Of a DNA stretch of 64,000 nt, positions 36,492 through 45,202 are shown in pieces. The notes under the pieces are model-generated. The model was not told the origin of the DNA and searched no databases. It worked only from the letters and a program-made list of their open reading frames with translations. The stretch is from Cytobacillus gottheilii (GTDB lineage: Bacteria; Bacillota; Bacilli; Bacillales; Cytobacillaceae). A program made the position numbers and the translations under genes. How positions within the stretch are numbered: the stretch's first letter is position 1; each line of letters begins with the position of its first letter. The stretch is from assembly GCF_001636345.1 (NCBI RefSeq), contig NZ_KV440945.1, forward strand, positions 896,975 to 960,974, read 5' to 3'.

Positions 36492-36511
36492 AATCTTAGA
36501 CAGGAGTTGAT

Positions 36512-37174
36512 GTGAAAATGATCCAAGCGGGATTGATGGGTGCGGATAAAATTGAATGGATGAACGCCAGAAAATATATGTATCAATTGCTAATAGTTAT
36601 GTTTTCAACTCCAATGAGTCAGGAATCCTACAGTCTGATTAAGGATAACGTCCAAACCAATGGTTTCCCTGAAGAAATATCAGACGGTGATTTTTTAAAA
36701 TCCTTTTTTCAAGAAGAAGAGTCTTTCGCGATTCAAAAAGCAAGAGAGGATTATTTTCGGCTTTTTGTCGGACCGGATTCTTTACCTTGTCCTCCATGGG
36801 AGTCTGTCTATAGAGGAAAGGATCGAGCGCTGTTCGACTATCCAACTTTTGAAGTGAGAGATTTATACAGCTCTTTTGGCTTAGAAATGAAGAAGCAAGA
36901 AGGACAGCATGATGAAGCAGACGATCATTTAATCTATGAGCTTGAATTTATGAGTATTTTAATTGATAAAGTGCTTGATGCAGATAGTCCTGCTGAACAA
37001 ACAGCAGCACTGCTTGGTCAGAAAAAAATGCTGGATGAGCATTTGAAAAAATGGATACCCGATTTGGCTCAAGATATTTTGACTAATGCCAGTTCTCTCT
37101 ATTTTCAAGGCTCTGCTAATATACTAAATTCATTTATTCAGTTTGACAGTGAATTAGTAAATGAACTGCTTTAA
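36512..37174 (+). CDS. TorD/DmsD-family chaperone for the molybdoenzyme
   Basis: A 220-residue all-helical cytoplasmic protein. The family motif is present: YFRLFVGPDSLPCPPWESVY near residues 76-95, with a late helix containing DHLIYELEFMSIL. These chaperones bind the Tat signal of the catalytic subunit and hold it until the molybdenum cofactor is inserted. It is the first gene of the operon, 30 bases before the catalytic subunit. The GTG at 36512 follows AGGAG; the ATG at 36518 is an alternative. Confidence 0.88.
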   Translation: MKMIQAGLMGADKIEWMNARKYMYQLLIVMFSTPMSQESYSLIKDNVQTNGFPEEISDGDFLKSFFQEEESFAIQKAREDYFRLFVGPDSLPCPPWESVYRGKDRALFDYPTFEVRDLYSSFGLEMKKQEGQHDEADDHLIYELEFMSILIDKVLDADSPAEQTAALLGQKKMLDEHLKKWIPDLAQDILTNASSLYFQGSANILNSFIQFDSELVNELL

Positions 37175-37204
37175 TACGATTTTTTTATATGGGAGGTTAC
37201 AGAC

Positions 37205-39601
37205 ATGAGTAATGGATTCTTCAATGAACTAAATGAAAAAAAGATTTCAAGAAGAAAATTTATTAAATGGTCGGGTGCCGTATCAGCGCCAGTTGTTTTA
37301 GGAGGAATTGCAACAACTGGAAACATGGTGAAAAAAGCTGGAGCGGAATTAGCTGCAAAAAAGGCAGATGAACTCGTGCTCACAACTTGTTCTACGGTTA
37401 ACTGCGGTGGCCGATGCCTGATTAAAGCCCATATCAATAATGGCGTGGTTACAAGGTTAACAACAGATACAAAAGCCGATACCTTCGAATTGCCGCAGCT
37501 GCGGGCTTGTATTCGGGGAAGAGGATATCGCCAATTTGTGTATAATCCTGACCGTTTAAAATATCCAATGAAGCGTGTAGGCAAGCGGGGAGAAGGGAAA
37601 TTTGAACGTATTTCCTGGGAGGAAGCGATTGATTATATTGCAAAAGAGTTAACGAGAATAACAGAAAAGTATGGACCTGCCAGCCGTTACAGCAACTATG
37701 CGAGTGGACACTCAGGCAGTATTATCGGTGCAGGTAACATGATTCAGAGATTATTTGGGCTAACAGGCGGATACTTAGGATTTCACAATTCTTATAGTTC
37801 TGCGCAAACAACAAATGCAACTCCATTTACGTATGGAACAACCCAAACAGGAAGCACTCTGGATAACCTATCACATTCTAAAATGATTATCCTTTGGGGT
37901 CATAATCCGGTTGAAACGAGATTTGGTGTAACAGATTTTTATGTGCGAAAGGCGAAAGAAAATGGAGTAAAGATTGTTGTTATTGATCCGCGCCAATCTG
38001 ATACGGCTGTAGCACTGGCTGATGAATGGATTCCGATTGCGCCTACAACAGACGCAGCGATGATGGATGCCATGACACATGTCATCATTACAGAAAATTT
38101 ATATGATAAGAGCTTTGTAGATCAATATTGTGTCGGTTTTGATGAAAACCATATGCCTGATGGTGTGCCAGAGGGAGAGTCTTTAAAAAGTTACATCCTT
38201 GGCGAAAAAGATGGTGTTCCTAAAACTCCAGAATGGGCTGAAAAAATTACAAGAGTACCTGCTTCAACCATCCGCAGACTTGCCAGAGAATACGCAACCA
38301 ATAAACCATCAGCGCTTATGCAGGGGTGGGGACCGCAGCGGCAAGCATATGGTGAACAATTTGTGCGCGGCGGCACAGTGCTTGCAGCCATCACCGGAAA
38401 TGTTGGTGTGAAAGGCGGATGGGCATCTGGTGCCGGTTATATCAGTCTTGTTAAAACAACAGCTGTGCCTAAAGGCGATAATCCAGTTGGTCTAACCATT
38501 CCATGCTTCTTGTGGACAGATGCGATTGTACGCGGAACGGAAATGGATGCTAAAGATGGCGTGAAAGGATTAGCTGAGGAACAGGATACATTACCAGTGA
38601 ATATGAAAGCCATGTTTAATTTAGCAGGTAATACACTGATCAATCAGCATTCTGATTGTAATAAAACAGCAGAGATATTAAGTGATGAAAGCTTGCTTGA
38701 ATTAATTGTTGTCAGTGAAATCTTTATGACACCAAGCGCAAAATTTGCTGATATTTTACTTCCTTCCAATACATTTATGGAAAGATGGGATGTCGGTACA
38801 ACTTGGGCTCCTTCTCAGCAGGCGATTTTGTCACAAAAATGTATTGAAAACATGTATGAATCGAAATCAGATTATGAGTGGATGACAATGCTGGCTAAAA
38901 AGCTCGGTGTTGAGCAGAAATTTACTGAAGGAAGAGATGAGCTGGCTTGGATTAAATGGTCTATAGAAGAATCTAGAAAAACTGATCCGAACTTCCCAAC
39001 ATTTGAAGAATTCAAGAAAGAGGGCATTTATCAAGTCTCATTAGAAGGCAATTCAGTGGTCGCGTTCGAACAGCAGATTAAAGATCCTAAAAACAATAAA
39101 TTCGAAACGCCATCAGGAAAAATTGAGATTTTCTCTAAAGCATTGTGGGACATGAATGACCATGAAGAGATTCCAGCGATCCCAAAATATATCTCATCCT
39201 GGGAAGGGCCGGAAGATCCGTTAACAGAGAAATATCCGCTGCAGCTAATTGGCTGGCATTATAAGCGTCGCTGTCACTCTACGTTTGACAACAATAAGTG
39301 GCTGGAGGAAGCAGGTCCGCAAGTGATGTGGATGAATGAGCGGGATGCAGCTACTCGAAACATAAAAGATGGAGATCGTGTGAAGATCTTTAATGACCGC
39401 GGTGAAGTGCATATGCCGGTGAAAATGACCAATCGTGTTATTCCGGGAACGATTGCGATTCCGCAAGGGGCATGGTGGAGTCCGGATAAAGATGGGGTTG
39501 ATCAGCGTGGAAACGTCAATACGTTAACAAGTCAGCGTCCGTCGCCATTGGCTAAAGGAAATCCTCAGCATACAAACTTAGTTGAAGTAGCAAGAGTGTA
39601 G
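37205..39601 (+). CDS. dmsA: DMSO reductase-family molybdoenzyme, catalytic subunit A
   Basis: A 798-residue molybdopterin oxidoreductase. The N-terminus is a twin-arginine signal (SRRKFIKWSGA), so it is exported folded. The [4Fe-4S] cysteines are in CSTVNCGGRCLIKAH, plus a fourth in LRACIRG. The cofactor domains follow (MIILWGHNPVETR, VVIDPRQSDTA), and the C-terminal dinucleotide-binding domain starts near residue 680. The likely substrate is DMSO or another S- or N-oxide; selenate or similar cannot be excluded. It forms a membrane complex with the next two subunits for anaerobic respiration. Confidence 0.92.
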   Translation: MSNGFFNELNEKKISRRKFIKWSGAVSAPVVLGGIATTGNMVKKAGAELAAKKADELVLTTCSTVNCGGRCLIKAHINNGVVTRLTTDTKADTFELPQLRACIRGRGYRQFVYNPDRLKYPMKRVGKRGEGKFERISWEEAIDYIAKELTRITEKYGPASRYSNYASGHSGSIIGAGNMIQRLFGLTGGYLGFHNSYSSAQTTNATPFTYGTTQTGSTLDNLSHSKMIILWGHNPVETRFGVTDFYVRKAKENGVKIVVIDPRQSDTAVALADEWIPIAPTTDAAMMDAMTHVIITENLYDKSFVDQYCVGFDENHMPDGVPEGESLKSYILGEKDGVPKTPEWAEKITRVPASTIRRLAREYATNKPSALMQGWGPQRQAYGEQFVRGGTVLAAITGNVGVKGGWASGAGYISLVKTTAVPKGDNPVGLTIPCFLWTDAIVRGTEMDAKDGVKGLAEEQDTLPVNMKAMFNLAGNTLINQHSDCNKTAEILSDESLLELIVVSEIFMTPSAKFADILLPSNTFMERWDVGTTWAPSQQAILSQKCIENMYESKSDYEWMTMLAKKLGVEQKFTEGRDELAWIKWSIEESRKTDPNFPTFEEFKKEGIYQVSLEGNSVVAFEQQIKDPKNNKFETPSGKIEIFSKALWDMNDHEEIPAIPKYISSWEGPEDPLTEKYPLQLIGWHYKRRCHSTFDNNKWLEEAGPQVMWMNERDAATRNIKDGDRVKIFNDRGEVHMPVKMTNRVIPGTIAIPQGAWWSPDKDGVDQRGNVNTLTSQRPSPLAKGNPQHTNLVEVARV

Positions 39602-39612
39602 AAGAATGAAAG

Positions 39613-40197
39613 GTGGGAGAGCAAGTGGCTCAGCTAGGCTTTTATATAAATAATGATTATTGTACAGGCTGTAAAGCATGTGTGGTAGCGTGTAAAGATA
39701 AAAATGATAATGAGGTTGGTGTCAACTTTCGCCGTGTTTATGAGCATTCCGAAGGTGACTATGTAGAAAGAGATCATGCTGTTATTCAAAATATCCAAAC
39801 CTTTTTCACATCTATTTCTTGCAACCATTGTGAAAATCCAAAGTGTGTGGAAGGATGTCCAACTGGTGCAATGTATAAAAGAGAAGAAGACGGCGTTGTA
39901 TTAGTAGACCATGATAAGTGTGTCGGCTGTAAATATTGTGTATGGAACTGTCCTTATGGCGCTCCGCAATACAATGAAGTGCTTGGTAAGATGACAAAAT
40001 GTGATTTCTGTATTGATTTAATCTCTGCTGGTGAAAATCCAGCTTGTGTAGGATCTTGTCCAATGCGCGCTATTGAATACGGTCCAATTGAAGAACTGCG
40101 AGCTAAATATGGAAATGTCAGTGATATAAAAGGGTTGCCTAATTCATCTATTACGAAGCCAAATCTTGTTATTACTGCACATAGAAACGCTAAATAA
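39613..40197 (+). CDS. dmsB: DMSO reductase iron-sulfur subunit B
   Basis: A 194-residue ferredoxin-like protein with four [4Fe-4S] clusters: CTGCKACVVACKD, CNHCENPKCVEGCPTG, CVGCKYCVWNCPYG and the late CDFC with CPM. It passes electrons from the membrane anchor to subunit A. The start is read as ATG at 39613, 11 bases after the subunit A stop; a GTG at 39625 (VAQLGFYINNDYC) after GGTGGGAG is the better-spaced alternative. It follows the order DmsA-B-C. Confidence 0.93.
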   Translation: MGEQVAQLGFYINNDYCTGCKACVVACKDKNDNEVGVNFRRVYEHSEGDYVERDHAVIQNIQTFFTSISCNHCENPKCVEGCPTGAMYKREEDGVVLVDHDKCVGCKYCVWNCPYGAPQYNEVLGKMTKCDFCIDLISAGENPACVGSCPMRAIEYGPIEELRAKYGNVSDIKGLPNSSITKPNLVITAHRNAK

Positions 40198-40211
40198 AGG
40201 AGGTTTAAAAG

Positions 40212-41057
40212 ATGCATGAATGGTCTTTACTGATCTTTACTCTTTGCATGCAGGCTGCCATTGGCGGTACTGTGATGCTCCTGATTTTTTATAAAAAGTT
40301 ATCAAAACTGGATCCAGAACAACAGTTTCACGTGATGAAACTGCCGCTGGTTGTCATTGCCGGATTATCACTTATTGGTCTGGCGGCTTCCTTTACACAT
40401 TTGGGTTCTCCAGAAAATGCACTGAACACTATTCGGCACTTAGGGTCATCTTGGATGAGCCGAGAGATCCTTGTAACAGGAATGTTTATTGCTGTTGCTT
40501 GCGGAGCGGCAGGGCTTGCATTTATTCAGAAAAAGGTGAATGTATGGCTGTTAGCTGCCGGAGCTGTCATTGGACTTTTTGACATCTATTGTATGGGTGC
40601 GATTTATTACAACACACTGGTTAGCGGCTGGAATTCTATTAATACGTATACATCTTTTTATGGAACAGCCTTTGTATTAGGTCCAATTTTAATTGTGAGT
40701 TTACTTGTTCCTTTCTTAAAGGCAAAAAATGAAGAACTTGCGCAAGCTTTTGTGAAAAATGCATTCTACATTGCACTAGGCGGAATAGCCATTCAGCTGA
40801 TCGGTGTTGCAATCTTCGGGATTACTGCTCCTGAAGTGAACCAAATTGCAGGTGTGAATGTGATGGATGCACTAGAAGGTTATCAAACAACAGTTGCAAT
40901 TAGGTGGATGATTGAAATTATTGGCATATTCTTCATTGGCTATTTGTCCATTGCAATGAATAAAAAAATCCCAATCTACTTTGCTTATGGAGCACTCGCT
41001 GTCTTGATCTTTGCAGAAGGCATGAGCCGGTATGTGTTTTATGTAATGGGAGCATAA
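40212..41057 (+). CDS. dmsC: DMSO reductase membrane anchor subunit C
   Basis: A 281-residue protein with eight predicted membrane helices, beginning HEWSLLIFTLCMQAAIGG, which is a characteristic start for DmsC. It anchors the A and B subunits to the outer face of the membrane and oxidises menaquinol. The ATG follows AAAGGAGG, 14 bases after subunit B. It is the last gene of the operon; an imperfect hairpin follows. Confidence 0.92.
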   Translation: MHEWSLLIFTLCMQAAIGGTVMLLIFYKKLSKLDPEQQFHVMKLPLVVIAGLSLIGLAASFTHLGSPENALNTIRHLGSSWMSREILVTGMFIAVACGAAGLAFIQKKVNVWLLAAGAVIGLFDIYCMGAIYYNTLVSGWNSINTYTSFYGTAFVLGPILIVSLLVPFLKAKNEELAQAFVKNAFYIALGGIAIQLIGVAIFGITAPEVNQIAGVNVMDALEGYQTTVAIRWMIEIIGIFFIGYLSIAMNKKIPIYFAYGALAVLIFAEGMSRYVFYVMGA

Positions 41058-41066
41058 GATAATGGA

Positions 41067-41097
41067 AGAAAGCTGTCACTTAGTGTGGCAGCTTTCT
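41067..41097 (+). terminator. hairpin after the dms operon
   Basis: AGAAAGCTGTCAC pairs with GTGGCAGCTTTCT (one G-T position). The T-run is short, so termination may be weak. Confidence 0.65.
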
Positions 41098-41236
41098 GGC
41101 GTTATCGCAGCACAGCAAAAAGTGAAAAGTTTGATTGGCATGTTCACTATAGGATTATATAGATTAATAAGGTTACCTTGCACACAAATTAAATCATACT
41201 CAAACGATCTAATAATCAATCCCCATAGTTGACCAT

Positions 41237-41253
41237 TTACCCCCATGGGTATA
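41237..41253. promoter_or_regulatory. CstR/CsoR-type operator
   Basis: TACCCCCATGGGTATA has the C-tract/G-tract dyad bound by CsoR-family repressors. It lies about 36 bases before the start of the CoA-disulfide reductase. The cstR gene follows that gene, and a related pattern (TATCCCTTTTAGGGTA) lies before cstR at about 43022-43037. Confidence 0.65.
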
Positions 41254-41288
41254 AAATGAAATATAAGATAACCAAAGGAGTGACAAAT

Positions 41289-42983
41289 ATGGGGAAAAAG
41301 ATCGTAATTGTCGGTGGAGTTGCTGGAGGAGCGTCTGTTGCTGCAAGAGCTAGGAGACTGGACGAGCATGCAGAGATCATCATGTTTGAAAAAGGGCCGC
41401 ATGTTTCTTTTTCAAATTGTTCACTTCCGTACCATTTAAGCGGCATTGTAGAAGATAGTCAGAAGCTCGTGTTAATGAATCCTGAAATATTTAAAAAGAG
41501 ATACAATATCGAAGCGAGAGTAAGTCAAGAAGTGGTGAAAATCAATCGTAAAGAAAAAAGCATTTCAGTGAAGAATTTAGCAACAAGTGAATATTACGAG
41601 GAAACTTATGATCATTTAGTTCTTTCACCAGGAGCAAAGCCAATTCGGCCAAATCTTGATGGTGTAAACAATGCCAATGTCTTTACAGTAAGAAATGTGG
41701 TGGATATTGAAAAAATGCATCGCTTTATAAAAACTGAAAATGTTCAAAAGGCGGCTGTTATAGGCGGAGGTTTCATTGGTGTAGAAGTCGCTGAAAACTT
41801 AAAATTAGCTGGTCTAGACGTTTCGTTAATTGAGTTTGCTGATCAAGTTATGACACCTTTTGACTATGATATGGCTCAAATTCTTCATAAAGAGCTAGTG
41901 GGTCATGGTGTGGAGCTTATTTTAAATGATGGCTTAGCAAAAATTTCTGATACCTTTATAGAAACGAATTCAGGCCGAAAAATAGAAGCGGACGTCGTTG
42001 TTTTGGCAATTGGAGTTAGACCAGAAACGACTTTAGCGGAAGATGCTGGTCTAGAAATTGGTGAGACAGGTGCGATTAAGGTTAACCATCACTATCAAAC
42101 AAGCGACCAGCATATTTATGCTGTTGGTGATGCTATTGAGGTATATCATCGTTTATTAAACAAACCAACCAGATTGGCGCTGGCAGGTCCGGCCTTAAAG
42201 CAGGCGAGAGCAGCTGCAGACCATATGTATGAGATTCCAAACAGAAATGAAGGCGTGATTGGTTCTTCGTCTATTCACCTTTTTGATCTTAATGCCGCAG
42301 CAACCGGATTGAATGCAAGAACTGCTAAAAATGCGGGGATTTCTCACGATTCTGTTTATGTTATACCAGGAGATAAAGTGGGATTGATGCCAAATAGCAA
42401 CCCTATGCATTTTAAATTAGTATACGAATATCCGTCTGGCAGAATTTTAGGTGCACAGGCGATTGGAAAAGGAAATGTCGACAAGCGAATTGATGTTATC
42501 GCAGCCATCATCAAGCTGAATGGAACAATAGAGGATTTAAAAGACCTTGAATTAACCTATTCACCGATGCTTGGGACGGCTAGGGATGTCGTAAATCATG
42601 CTGCATTAGTAGCAGAGAACCAGCTTCATGGACTATATAAGGAAGTTAAGGTTTCGCAGGTTCGTGATTTAGTAGAAGGTAATGCCTTTATTATTGATGC
42701 CCGTGAAAAGGGAGAATATCAGGCAGGGCATTTAAAAAATGCAGTTAACATTCCGCTTAGCGAATTTAGAGACAGACTGGATGAGATTCCAACAGATCAG
42801 CCAGTGTATATTCATTGCCGTTCAGGTCAGCGCAGTTACAATATGGTCATGGCATTAAATAACTTAAGCTATGAAAATATATATAATATTTCCGGGTCTT
42901 ATTTAGGCATTAATATTTATGAGTATTTTAACGATCTCGTGAGCGGAAGAGAAAAGATCGTTACGCAATATAATTTTAAGTAA
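41289..42983 (+). CDS. CoA-disulfide reductase with C-terminal rhodanese domain
   Basis: A 564-residue flavoprotein. The FAD fold starts IVIVGGVAGGASVAARARR. The single active cysteine is in SFSNCSLPYHLSG (Cys43), and the NAD(P)H fold is AAVIGGGFIGVEVAEN. Residues about 460-560 form a rhodanese domain (DAREKGEYQAGHL) with its catalytic cysteine in IHCRSGQRS. Such fusions reduce CoA persulfide or polysulfide. The ATG at 41289 has AAAGGAG upstream and fits the family start. The operator and the nearby CstR gene suggest control by reactive sulfur. Confidence 0.93.
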   Translation: MGKKIVIVGGVAGGASVAARARRLDEHAEIIMFEKGPHVSFSNCSLPYHLSGIVEDSQKLVLMNPEIFKKRYNIEARVSQEVVKINRKEKSISVKNLATSEYYEETYDHLVLSPGAKPIRPNLDGVNNANVFTVRNVVDIEKMHRFIKTENVQKAAVIGGGFIGVEVAENLKLAGLDVSLIEFADQVMTPFDYDMAQILHKELVGHGVELILNDGLAKISDTFIETNSGRKIEADVVVLAIGVRPETTLAEDAGLEIGETGAIKVNHHYQTSDQHIYAVGDAIEVYHRLLNKPTRLALAGPALKQARAAADHMYEIPNRNEGVIGSSSIHLFDLNAAATGLNARTAKNAGISHDSVYVIPGDKVGLMPNSNPMHFKLVYEYPSGRILGAQAIGKGNVDKRIDVIAAIIKLNGTIEDLKDLELTYSPMLGTARDVVNHAALVAENQLHGLYKEVKVSQVRDLVEGNAFIIDAREKGEYQAGHLKNAVNIPLSEFRDRLDEIPTDQPVYIHCRSGQRSYNMVMALNNLSYENIYNISGSYLGINIYEYFNDLVSGREKIVTQYNFK

Positions 42984-43064
42984 GGATGGTTAAAAGTGAC
43001 GTCTATAAAAGTATCTCCATTTATCCCTTTTAGGGTACAATAGGGGAAAAAGGGGGGAAGTAGG

Positions 43065-43325
43065 ATGGAATATGATAAATCCGTTGTAAACCGTTTAAAG
43101 CGTATTGAAGGTCAGCTTAAGGGAGTTTTGCAGATGATCGAACAAAATAAGGATTGCCGTGACGTCATCACCCAATTATCAGCTTCCCGCAGTGGCATTG
43201 ACCGAACGATTGGCCTTATTGTCAGTATGAACTTAGAACAATGTATTCGGGAGAACCTGGAAAAAGGGGAAAGCACAGAGGATTTAGTGAAAGAAGCAGT
43301 CAATTTACTGGTGAAAAGCAGATAA
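43065..43325 (+). CDS. cstR: CstR-type persulfide-sensing repressor (CsoR family)
   Basis: An 86-residue all-helical repressor. CsoR copper sensors use Cys-His-Cys. Here Cys31 and Cys60 are present, but the histidine position reads Asn (VSMNLEQC), so copper binding is unlikely. The two-cysteine pattern and numbering fit CstR, which reacts with persulfides and then releases the DNA. It lies 81 bases after the CoA-disulfide reductase gene and has a second operator-like sequence in that gap. The ATG follows AAAAGGGGGG. Confidence 0.88.
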   Translation: MEYDKSVVNRLKRIEGQLKGVLQMIEQNKDCRDVITQLSASRSGIDRTIGLIVSMNLEQCIRENLEKGESTEDLVKEAVNLLVKSR

Positions 43326-43362
43326 AGTTCAATACCATAAGAAAAAGTATTGGACTTTTTCT
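43325..43362 (+). terminator. terminator after cstR
   Basis: AAGTTCAATAC (43326-43335 region) pairs with GTATTGGACTT with one mismatch, followed by TTTTCTTTT. Confidence 0.8.
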
Positions 43363-43446
43363 TTTCATAATAATATACGTATGCGGGTATTCGTCAGAAA
43401 AGGCCCTTACTGGTAGGGTTAAGTGTCATCATTTAATTATTAAAAA

Positions 43447-43500
43447 CAAGACTTTGAGCAAATAAGCAATGTTACTGGCGGTATGAGTGCTTGGATGTAA
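43447..43500 (+). pseudogene. C-terminal remnant of a rhodanese gene
   Basis: The frame reads QDFEQISNVTGGMSAWM and a stop. NVTGGMSAW is the typical end of single-domain rhodaneses. A stop lies directly upstream in frame and no catalytic loop is found, so only the tail is left. Its position next to cstR fits the sulfur genes such regulators control. The sequence between 43363 and 43446 shows nothing clear. Confidence 0.55.
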
Positions 43501-43521
43501 TGAGGTAACATTACACATGAG

Positions 43522-43553
43522 GACAGTGAAGTTATAGCACTTTACTGTCTTTG
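43522..43553 (+). terminator. terminator after the rhodanese remnant
   Basis: GACAGTGAAGT, loop TATAGC, ACTTTACTGTC, followed by TTTGTTTT. It supports the view that a real gene once ended just upstream. Confidence 0.75.
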
Positions 43554-43665
43554 TTTTATGCTCATAAAAGGGACTCCCTATGCCTTGAATTTTTTATGAG
43601 TTTTCACGGATTCTTCATACTTCCAGTGTATTGTTTTGGTATAGAGTGAACGGAGGAAATCCAAT

Positions 43666-44313
43666 ATGGCGATAACCAGTAAATTACTGTTTTTTGGAAT
43701 CGTTGCATTTAGCTTTTTGGCTGGCGTCATAGCTTTTTGTTTTTTAAGTGAGCAGCCGAAGGAGCAAAAGAAAAGAGAAATTGATGAAGTTATAACAGCA
43801 CTATTGAATTTTGTTATCTTCATGATTATAGGAAAGGTACTGGTCAATTGGCGAATATTTATTGATGACCCATTGGCAGTGTTAGCTTATCCAAGTAATT
43901 CTTCAGCGTTTTACTTGGCAGTTCTGTTCAGTATTGTACTGCTTGTATATAAATCTAAATATAAACAGCTTCATTTTATCGGTTTAAGTGCTGCTTTTCT
44001 GCCTATTTTCTTATTAGCAATTTTTTTATATGAGTTTATTCAATTGGTGTGGAAGAATAACTCTTTGAGTCTTGGAAACATGCTCATAGCTGGCCTGATT
44101 CTTGTTTTGTATCTTTATCTTCGTGAGCGGTTGAAATCTGTCAATCTTGTTTTGGCACTCCTTACTGGCTGGTCAGCTGGAATGCTTATATTATCTTACT
44201 TTCAGCCATTCATCACGATTTTCGGATTTATTGTAGCCAGGTGGTTTGTATTGGCATTTATGGTGCTCGGTATAGTGGTTATGATGAAAAGAAATCTAAT
44301 CCTTAAACGTTAA
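43666..44313 (+). CDS. hypothetical membrane protein upstream of a TlpA-like gene
   Basis: A 215-residue protein with about seven predicted membrane helices and few charged residues between them. No cofactor or catalytic motif is visible. The ATG follows GGAGG, about seven bases upstream. It ends 81 bases before the TlpA-like thioredoxin gene and may form an operon with it, which could mean a role in redox chemistry outside the membrane or electron transfer to the thioredoxin. That is inference from position; I do not recognise the family with confidence. Confidence 0.6.
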   Translation: MAITSKLLFFGIVAFSFLAGVIAFCFLSEQPKEQKKREIDEVITALLNFVIFMIIGKVLVNWRIFIDDPLAVLAYPSNSSAFYLAVLFSIVLLVYKSKYKQLHFIGLSAAFLPIFLLAIFLYEFIQLVWKNNSLSLGNMLIAGLILVLYLYLRERLKSVNLVLALLTGWSAGMLILSYFQPFITIFGFIVARWFVLAFMVLGIVVMMKRNLILKR

Positions 44314-44394
44314 TAAAGCAGTTAATCTTGTTACAGGATTTTATTTTCTCAGATTTATTAATGAGGATGTTAATTAGGAGAAGGAGGGCAGGTT

Positions 44395-44931
44395 ATGAAA
44401 AATACAATTGTTGTTGGAGTTATTTTAGGTATGCTGGCTTGGGCCATTTACGATTTCACAAATACGAACAACACAGCCAAACAGCTTAATGAAAGTGAGA
44501 ATGAGGTTGGTCTAGACGTTGGGGATATAGCACCTGATTTCGAACTTGAATTGTTAAACAAAGAGGTACGTGTAAAATTATCTGATTTTCGGGGACAGCG
44601 TGTTATGGTGAATTTCTGGGCAACCTGGTGTCCGCCATGCCGGGCAGAGATGCCAGATATGGAAAAGTTTCATCAAGATCGTGATGTAGCAATATTAGCT
44701 GTAAACATGACCGACACTGAAATGAATAATGAGCAGGTTGAGAATTTTGCTAATACATACGAATTAACATTTCCGATTTTATTAGATGAAGAAGCTGAAA
44801 TGGCTGATTTGTATAATATCCAGCCCCTTCCGACTACATATATGATAGATTCGAATGGCGTTATTCAATATAGAACTTTAGGGGCTATGAATTACGAATT
44901 GATGATTCAGGAGTTTGAAAAAATGGATTAA
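44395..44931 (+). CDS. TlpA/ResA-family membrane-anchored thioredoxin
   Basis: A 178-residue protein with an N-terminal membrane anchor (about residues 3-20) and an external thioredoxin domain. The active site is WCPPC in NFWATWCPPCRAEMPDM, and the cis-proline loop is QPLPTTYMID. It most likely reduces disulfides outside the cell, as ResA, StoA or YneN do in cytochrome c or spore cortex formation. Which of these it matches cannot be settled. The ATG follows AAGGAGGG. Confidence 0.88.
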   Translation: MKNTIVVGVILGMLAWAIYDFTNTNNTAKQLNESENEVGLDVGDIAPDFELELLNKEVRVKLSDFRGQRVMVNFWATWCPPCRAEMPDMEKFHQDRDVAILAVNMTDTEMNNEQVENFANTYELTFPILLDEEAEMADLYNIQPLPTTYMIDSNGVIQYRTLGAMNYELMIQEFEKMD

Positions 44932-44983
44932 AAAAACGTTCAAAGCTTTCGCTATATTTAGCGTAACTTTGCACGTTTTTTTA
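44931..44983 (+). terminator. terminator after the TlpA-like gene
   Basis: AAAAAACGTTCAAAG pairs with CTTTGCACGTTTTTTT around an inner GCTATATTTAGC hairpin. The 220 bases after it, up to the germination operon, show only AT-rich promoter-like sequence. Confidence 0.8.
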
Positions 44984-45202
44984 TTGTACTTTCATTCTGC
45001 TGTCAATTTCTCAGTTCAGTATATCCGCTCATACTTTTTCACCTTTCTTTGTAAAATTCTTTAATTAAATTCATCTTATACCACAAGGGGTATATTTTAA
45101 CGAAAAGAATCGCTAATGTTTCCCACTTTTCTTTACTCATCAACATAATTTTTTTCTTATTGGCAAAACTACTCCCAATTATAAGATGAAAGGATACCAC
45201 AT

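Noticed and set aside
43065..43325. Copper-sensing CsoR
   Set aside because: The histidine of the Cys-His-Cys copper site is an asparagine and no copper transport gene is near; the neighbours handle sulfur.
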